Source: Kytococcus schroeteri
Lineage (GTDB): Bacteria > Actinomycetota > Actinomycetes > Actinomycetales > Dermatophilaceae
Assembly (NCBI RefSeq): GCF_002847825.1
Contig: NZ_PKIZ01000016.1
Location: 1-64,000, forward strand
DNA: 64,000 nucleotides
Reading direction: 5' to 3'
The notes under the pieces were generated by a model, which did not search any database, was not told where the DNA came from, and saw only the letters and a list, made by a program, of their open reading frames with translations. The position numbers and the translations under genes were made by a program. Of the stretch, positions 62,009-64,000 are shown in pieces. The stretch's first letter is position 1; each line of letters begins with the position of its first letter.

Positions 62009-62069
62009 CGATCGCCTCTCTCATGGCTGGTGCAGCCGGGGCCGCTGTGCGGTCCCCCGGCGATGGCGG

Positions 62070-62097
62070 GGAGGGCGCCCCGTGCGGGGCGCCCTCC
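62070..62097 (-). terminator. hairpin terminator after the enoyl-CoA hydratase gene
   Basis: GGAGGGCGCCCC pairs perfectly with GGGGCGCCCTCC around GTGC, between the hydratase and etfB. Confidence 0.8.
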
Positions 62098-62174
62098 AAG
62101 TGTCGCACGTCACGTTCCGCCCGATGCGGTGTGCCGTGCACGGGTGCGGGCGATGCCGCCCGCACCCGGTGGGC

Positions 62175-62966
62175 TCAGCGGCCGACGAAGGAGGCCTTGC
62201 CCGGACCGTTCTCCACGAACGAGTCCATGCCGATCTGGCGGTCCTCGGTGGCGAAGAGGCCGGCGAACGCGATGCGCTCGAGCTCCAGCCCGGTGGTGAG
62301 GTCGACCTCGATGCCGCGGTCGATGGACTCCTTGGCGGCGCGCAGGGCGACGGCCGGGCCGCCGACGTACTGCTTCATGCGCTCCACGGCGGCGGTGTAC
62401 ACCTGCTCGGCGGGCACGACCTCGTCGGCCAGGCCGATGGACAGCGCCTCGGCGGCGTCCACGTGGCGGCCGGAGAAGATGAGGTCCTTGGCCTTCGCAG
62501 TACCGATGAGGCGCGGCAGGCGCTGCGTGCCGCCGGCCCCCGGGATGACGCCGAGCAGGATCTCCGGCTGGCCCAGCTTGGCGTTCTCGGCCACGACGCG
62601 GAAGTCGCAGGCCAGGGCCAGCTCGCAGCCGCCACCGAGCGCGTAGCCGGTGATGGCGGCGACGGTGGGCTTGGGGATCTCGGCCACGGCGGTGAGGCAG
62701 GCCTGGAGCTTGGCGGCGCGGTCGAGCATGTCCGCGTAGCTCATCTTCTGCATCTCCTTGATGTCCGCGCCGGCGGCGAACACCTTCTCACCGCCGTACA
62801 CGACCACCGCGGCGACGTCCGGGTGGTCGGCGGCCTCGCGGGCCACGACGCCGATCTCGTCCTGGAGCTGGGTGCTCAGGGCGTTCATCTTGGGGCGGTC
62901 GAGGCGGATGGTGCCGATGCCGTCGGCCACCTCGAGGCGGACGAACTCACAGTTCTGCGTGCTCAT
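62175..62966 (-). CDS. enoyl-CoA hydratase/isomerase
   Basis: The 263-aa crotonase-fold protein hydrates trans-2-enoyl-CoA in fatty acid or amino acid breakdown. It has FAAGADIKEMQKMSY, ITGYALGGGCELALACDFR, and LGQPEILLGVIPGAGGTQRL with both catalytic Glu residues (in the GCELAL and GQPEILLG blocks). The ATG overlaps the YbjN gene's stop (ATGA). etfBA downstream supports a beta-oxidation context. Confidence 0.93.
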   Translation of the reverse strand: MSTQNCEFVRLEVADGIGTIRLDRPKMNALSTQLQDEIGVVAREAADHPDVAAVVVYGGEKVFAAGADIKEMQKMSYADMLDRAAKLQACLTAVAEIPKPTVAAITGYALGGGCELALACDFRVVAENAKLGQPEILLGVIPGAGGTQRLPRLIGTAKAKDLIFSGRHVDAAEALSIGLADEVVPAEQVYTAAVERMKQYVGGPAVALRAAKESIDRGIEVDLTTGLELERIAFAGLFATEDRQIGMDSFVENGPGKASFVGR

Positions 62967-63595
62967 GCGCGACCCTCCTGGTCACCGAGGTTCAGGGAGA
63001 AGGACGAGGAGCCACTCCGCTGGCCGGGCTGCTGCCCCTGCTGCTGTGCGGCCTGGCCCTGGGCGCCGGCCTCGGCGCCGGCGCGACCGGGGCTCACCGG
63101 GCCGGGGGCACCGATGGCGGCCTCGGTGGCGTGCTGCACGTCGTCCTTCATGACGTTCTCGTGCCACACCTGCACGGCCTGCATGATCATGTTGACGGTC
63201 AGCTGCAGGCGGGGGCTGGGACCCTCGCCCTTGAGCACGAGGTGCTCGCCGGAGACCACCAGGGTGGTGCCGACGATGCCCATCTTGACGACGTTGGCGC
63301 CCAGGGTGACGTCGTTGGTGTTGTTCAGCCACTTCACGACGTCGGCCGGGATGTCGGAGCCGATCTGCCACTGGCCGAAGACGCGCATGATGTCGACGTC
63401 GCCCTCGGTGACGCGCACGAACATGGTCTGGCCCTGCACCTCGAAGGCCACGTCACCGTCGCCGTCGACCTGCGGCGACATGCCGTCGGTCTCCAGCAGG
63501 GTGACCACCTGGTCGCGCAGGGAGGGCGCGGAGGAGCCGGTGGGCCCGGCGTCGTCGCCCGTGGGGAAGCTCGGGAGCTGCGTGGGATCAGTCAT
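62963..63595 (-). CDS. YbjN-domain protein
   Basis: The 210-aa protein carries a YbjN-like fold (SLRDQVVTLLETDGMSPQVD, GDVAFEVQGQTMFVRVTEGD, DVVKWLNNTNDVTLGANVVK) followed by a helix that ends in MIMQAVQVWHENVMKDDVQH and a Gly/Gln-rich tail of about 55 residues. Its role is unknown; YbjN proteins act as secretion-chaperone-like or stress-related proteins. A TAGTTT box seven bases before the ATG suggests a leaderless transcript. It overlaps the hydratase gene by four bases. Confidence 0.82.
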   Translation of the reverse strand: MTDPTQLPSFPTGDDAGPTGSSAPSLRDQVVTLLETDGMSPQVDGDGDVAFEVQGQTMFVRVTEGDVDIMRVFGQWQIGSDIPADVVKWLNNTNDVTLGANVVKMGIVGTTLVVSGEHLVLKGEGPSPRLQLTVNMIMQAVQVWHENVMKDDVQHATEAAIGAPGPVSPGRAGAEAGAQGQAAQQQGQQPGQRSGSSSFSLNLGDQEGRA

Positions 63596-63602
63596 GGGCC
63601 CC

Positions 63603-63608
63603 AAACTA
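63603..63608 (-). promoter_or_regulatory. -10 box (TAGTTT) of the YbjN-hydratase unit
   Basis: TAGTTT ends seven bases before the ATG at 63595; no ribosome site is present. Confidence 0.5.
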
Positions 63609-63664
63609 CAGTCCGTGACCCAGCCCACGCCCACGCCCCTCCCGCGCCGGGCAGGACCCACCGG

Positions 63665-63976
63665 TCACCGCGCGGAGCGGGCACCTCGCAGGAGCCACCA
63701 CAGGCCCAGTACCGGCAGCACCAGCGGCACGAAGCCGTACTGGCGGCCGTAGACCGACCACACCGTCTCGTCCGGGAACAGCCCCGGGTCCACCAGGCTC
63801 AGCGTGCCCACCACGAGCACGCCGACCAGCTCGAAGGTCGCCGCGCCGAGGGCCGTCCGCCGCCCCGCGGCACCACCGCGCACCATGCCGACGGTGGCCA
63901 CGAGGTAGACCAACGCGGCCACCGTGGAGAGCAGGTAGGCCAGCGGGGCGCGGTCGAAGTAGGCCAGCAGCTGCAT
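63665..63976 (-). CDS. small integral membrane protein
   Basis: A 103-aa protein with three hydrophobic segments (about residues 12-32, 42-62 and 80-97) and a short conserved-looking loop, DPGLFPDETVWSVYGRQYGF, between the second and third. Similar small proteins with this loop are common in actinobacteria and have no known function. The ATG at 63976 is 24 bases from the window edge, so its promoter is not fully visible. Confidence 0.75.
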   Translation of the reverse strand: MQLLAYFDRAPLAYLLSTVAALVYLVATVGMVRGGAAGRRTALGAATFELVGVLVVGTLSLVDPGLFPDETVWSVYGRQYGFVPLVLPVLGLWWLLRGARSAR

Positions 63977-64000
63977 GACCGAACGGCCCGTGGCGGCGAG

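Overview
The window is about 72% G+C, uses GTG starts freely and is packed with short overlaps of the ATGA, GTGA and TGATG type. It carries marker genes of a mycothiol-using actinobacterium: a mycoredoxin-like glutaredoxin, murI-MBL-rph-rdgB, a cysteine desulfurase-mnmA-ligA-gatCAB neighbourhood, and DUF222/HNH and DUF3618 proteins. A Micrococcales member fits (Dermacoccaceae or Intrasporangiaceae-like), but there is no rRNA here, so the genus is not resolved. Most of the window is ordinary chromosome with several decayed genes. No phage, IS transposase or CRISPR array is visible.

Layout. 0-6.4 kb: a small secreted protein, a VOC-family remnant, an aldehyde dehydrogenase divergent from a CoA-transferase, a VapBC-like pair, threonine dehydrogenase and exonuclease III. 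6.4-17.4 kb: a long GapB-type GAPDH, a monooxygenase, argF-argG, a nucleotidyltransferase remnant, kbl coupled to a PP2C-like gene, DUF3618, Bcp, tRNA-Leu(UAG), a membrane-anchored EEP protein and an alanine/sodium symporter. 17.4-22.5 kb: an old tandem duplication of [aminotransferase / small membrane protein / rdgB], with a decayed second aminotransferase, a fragment of rdgB, and a secreted-protein gene inserted exactly at one copy's start codon. 22.5-30.5 kb: rph, a YeiH-type transporter, an MBL hydrolase, murI, FAH, an SPFH protein, a HIT-like gene broken by an amber codon, and a glycosylase-like protein. 30.5-35.4 kb: ilvE, a degenerate ketol-acid reductoisomerase homologue, a hydroxyacid dehydrogenase, SixA-like and class F sortase-like genes. 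35.6-48 kb: gatCAB, DUF488, mycoredoxin, ligA, SSADH, mnmA, HNH and cysteine desulfurase, then a divergent catalase.

The most interesting part is 49.8-59.3 kb. A TrpR/YerC-like regulator is followed by a complete, tightly overlapping histidine operon in the enterobacterial/xanthomonad order hisG-D-C-B-H-A-F-IE. It has a bifunctional HisB (HAD phosphatase + IGPD), a fused HisIE, and HisA and HisF joined in one uninterrupted reading frame through an Ala/Pro-rich linker. The protein signatures look gammaproteobacterial rather than actinobacterial, so I infer that the whole operon was acquired by transfer. The HisA-HisF fusion is not one I know as a described natural architecture. hisS lies just upstream and is also of an unusual type.

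The last 5 kb hold a DJ-1/PfpI protein, etfBA, an enoyl-CoA hydratase, a YbjN-domain protein and a small membrane protein. Two features recur across the window. Many intergenic terminators are perfect hairpins of 8-29 bp, most without a U-tract. Many genes have a TAGACT-like -10 box six to eight bases before the start codon, which implies leaderless transcripts.
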